Shown: positions 62,097 to 64,000 of the stretch, piece after piece
How positions within the stretch are numbered: the stretch's first letter is position 1
Layout of the letters: the number at the start of each line of letters is the position of its first letter
Assembly (NCBI RefSeq): GCF_003073045.1
Contig: NC_037603.1
Span: 13,522,192-13,586,191, forward strand
Source: Pomacea canaliculata
Lineage: Eukaryota; Mollusca; Gastropoda; Architaenioglossa; Ampullariidae
Length of the DNA: 64,000 nucleotides
Reading direction: 5' to 3'
Made by a program: the position numbers and the translations under genes
The notes under the pieces: model-generated
Told to the model about the DNA's origin: nothing
Databases searched by the model: none
Seen by the model: the letters and a program-made list of their open reading frames with translations, nothing else

Positions 62097-64000
62097 AGGG
62101 TTAGGGTGTGGTATACTGTTGAGCTTCATAATAGAGGGAGTGCGTGTTTGGTCTCTGAAGTGCACGCAGCTCTATGCGGGTATGGTTTTGGCCATGTCTG
62201 GGAGATTCAAGGTGTGCAAAATATTGGCAAATGTTTCTTTATTTAAGCATCATCGTTGTTGATTGCCATAAGCAAGACTGCGAATTTTAAGTCGGAATTG
62301 CAGGTGGAAACTTATTTATACTGTGTCAATAACAAGGCTTTCAGAGATACTCTAATCAGATTTCTTATGTAAAAATCCACAAATACAGACACAACAAATT
62401 TGGAATGCTCTCTCTGCTCTTCTTCACAAGAAATACACCTTCTTTTCCAATGTGCTCAGCATAAAGATTTGAAATGTAGATTCCTGCTATTGAAATATTC
62501 AACTCACCCATTTGTCTTTACCTTCTGAACCTTGATCAACAATACACCACTTCCTTTATAGCCAGCTATCTTTATCATTATTTCAAACAACGTTAAACCA
62601 CTTATGCCACCAACTACATGAAAACAAATATTTGATTGCTATTTTCTACATTTGTAATTGTTTACGCAAAATTTTATTAATATGTATGATTTGAACTGTA
62701 ACATTTCATCTTTAAAAATTATAAGTTGTACTCACTACCTGCATGCGTTGTTGTGGCCACATGGCCTACAACAATTCATTTCCTTTGTTCGTTCGGTTCG
62801 CATTGCTACAATCCACAGGGGACGACGTGTATAAAAATGCACTAGACTGTTTTCTTTATAATTTCCGCGTTCTTTGCTTATTCATCCCTTAAGAGACAAA
62901 ACATACCTGCAGACTTTTGGGGTGCGGACTCAGCTATTGTTGTTGTCTTGACCCCTCGTACAATGTGTCCCAATTATCATGTCACACTTACATAAATTAT
63001 GAAACACCACGAGTAATTTAACCCATTTTGTCACTCTCTTCACTCCTGATATAAAGTAACTTAAGAAACATATTTTACAATTAAGTATAAATTTTATACT
63101 TATTCAGGTTTAGTAGTGAATTTCCTTTCAGACCAGCTTGGGACATTTTTTAAAGATCTGCTAAACACAGGCACTTGGTCCTTGTGTGCGTTGAATCTGT
63201 TTACGCACAGGGAGGGACCACGACGATTATATAGTGATTCAAGGATTCACTGGTTGGGCAGCCGTAACATAGTGAGCATGCGTAAAACACGCTTTGGCGA
63301 ATATTTAATACGTACTGCTAAACTGTTTATATAGGAGTTGCCATACATTCTTTTTCATTTTTCTCCTTTTTTTCTATTTTTTATTCATCTTTCTTTTTAT
63401 CGCGTATACAAAACACAACACCCCACCAACACATGCTCTTTCATATACAAAACACACACACACAGGTGTGTACAAACATTTTAAAATGAAGAAACATTTA
63501 TTCATGAGAATATATATTGTAGCGGGAGTGCTTGCATATTTAGGACAGCGTGTACTGCTGACATTGTTTTAATTGTTCGTCTGTAAATGTAACAGCTGAG
63601 TACACATGAAGATCCATAGAGTTGAACAAAGCACACATCACAGGAGAAAACAGACTTTTGTTGGGGAAAAAGCAGTCTTTTGTGGATTCTAAGGTCGCTA
63701 AGTGCGAGTGTGAAGTAGACGGGAAAAGAGAACACAGCGCAAGGTAGAGATTAGACAACGCATGTGACGAACGAACGAGAGACAGAATATTTTAGCAAAA
63801 ATTTAAATTTTCCTTGGGAACTTCCATCCTCTTCCCTGGAACACCAAAGAGGACCAGACTGACATGGCGTGAGGGACACAGTGTTAGTTTGAGAAAGCAG
63901 ATCGGTCTGGCTACAATATAGTGTATAGCATAAATATATGGTGTATAGTGATATGGAATCCTGCTTGTATTTACTCAGGCCTTTGCTATAGCTTAGCGCT
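62097..64000. repeat. Interspersed repeat, copy 2 (right of DRC9)
   Basis: Direct copy of 52128-53821, running off the window edge. It differs by numerous substitutions and small indels, and by about 250 extra bases at 63595-63880 that copy 1 lacks. No recognisable protein domain. Confidence 0.9.

Noticed and set aside
62093-62108. TTAGGG-like bases (GGTTAGGGTTAGGG)
   Set aside because: Only two units inside an interspersed repeat; too short to be an interstitial telomere tract.

Overview
The window is a piece of an AT-rich metazoan nuclear genome. Its genes are split into short exons with GT-AG introns, and it holds Pol III tRNA genes, abundant microsatellites, hAT-type MITEs and LINE, LTR-element and SINE remnants. 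A lophotrochozoan, most likely a mollusc, fits the gene set, but that is inference and no single marker proves it.

Layout. (1) Bases 163-7754 on the + strand hold the 3' end of a receptor-type guanylate cyclase: the end of the cyclase domain, then a long low-complexity tail ending in a PDZ-ligand-like tripeptide. (2) Bases 7755-15755 are mostly non-coding, with a SINE-like element, an intact tRNA-Ser(AGA) gene and a degenerate tRNA-Ser(UGA)-like gene. (3) Bases 15756-50431 on the - strand hold a tandem array of four flavin-containing monooxygenase (FMO) genes, here A to D. All have eight coding exons with the same intron positions and phases. A, B and C each read as an intact 541-residue protein; D carries four single-base frame disruptions. 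B and C lie in two large, recently duplicated units. A TATA box followed by a candidate short leader exon and splice donor recurs five times across the array, so each FMO probably starts from a non-coding first exon 2-6 kb upstream of its ATG. (4) Bases 54279-61636 on the - strand hold DRC9/IQCG, the ciliary nexin-dynein regulatory complex subunit, in nine coding exons. A LINE 3' fragment and a 200-bp hAT MITE sit in its introns, and two direct copies of a roughly 1.7-1.9 kb repeat flank it.

How the genes relate. The FMO array is the functional core: paralogous membrane-bound monooxygenases for xenobiotic or metabolite oxidation, apparently each with a copy of the same promoter module and, in three cases, a cluster of AGGTCA-type half-sites in the presumed first intron. 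The cyclase and DRC9 are single genes flanking it with no evident link. Mobile DNA accounts for much of the size difference between the duplicated FMO units: copy B carries a 1.85 kb TIR element and an expanded 14-bp minisatellite that copy C lacks.

Caveat. Single-base frame disruptions occur in the cyclase tail, in FMO D and in DRC9. Uncorrected base errors in the assembly are a real alternative to gene decay for all of them.
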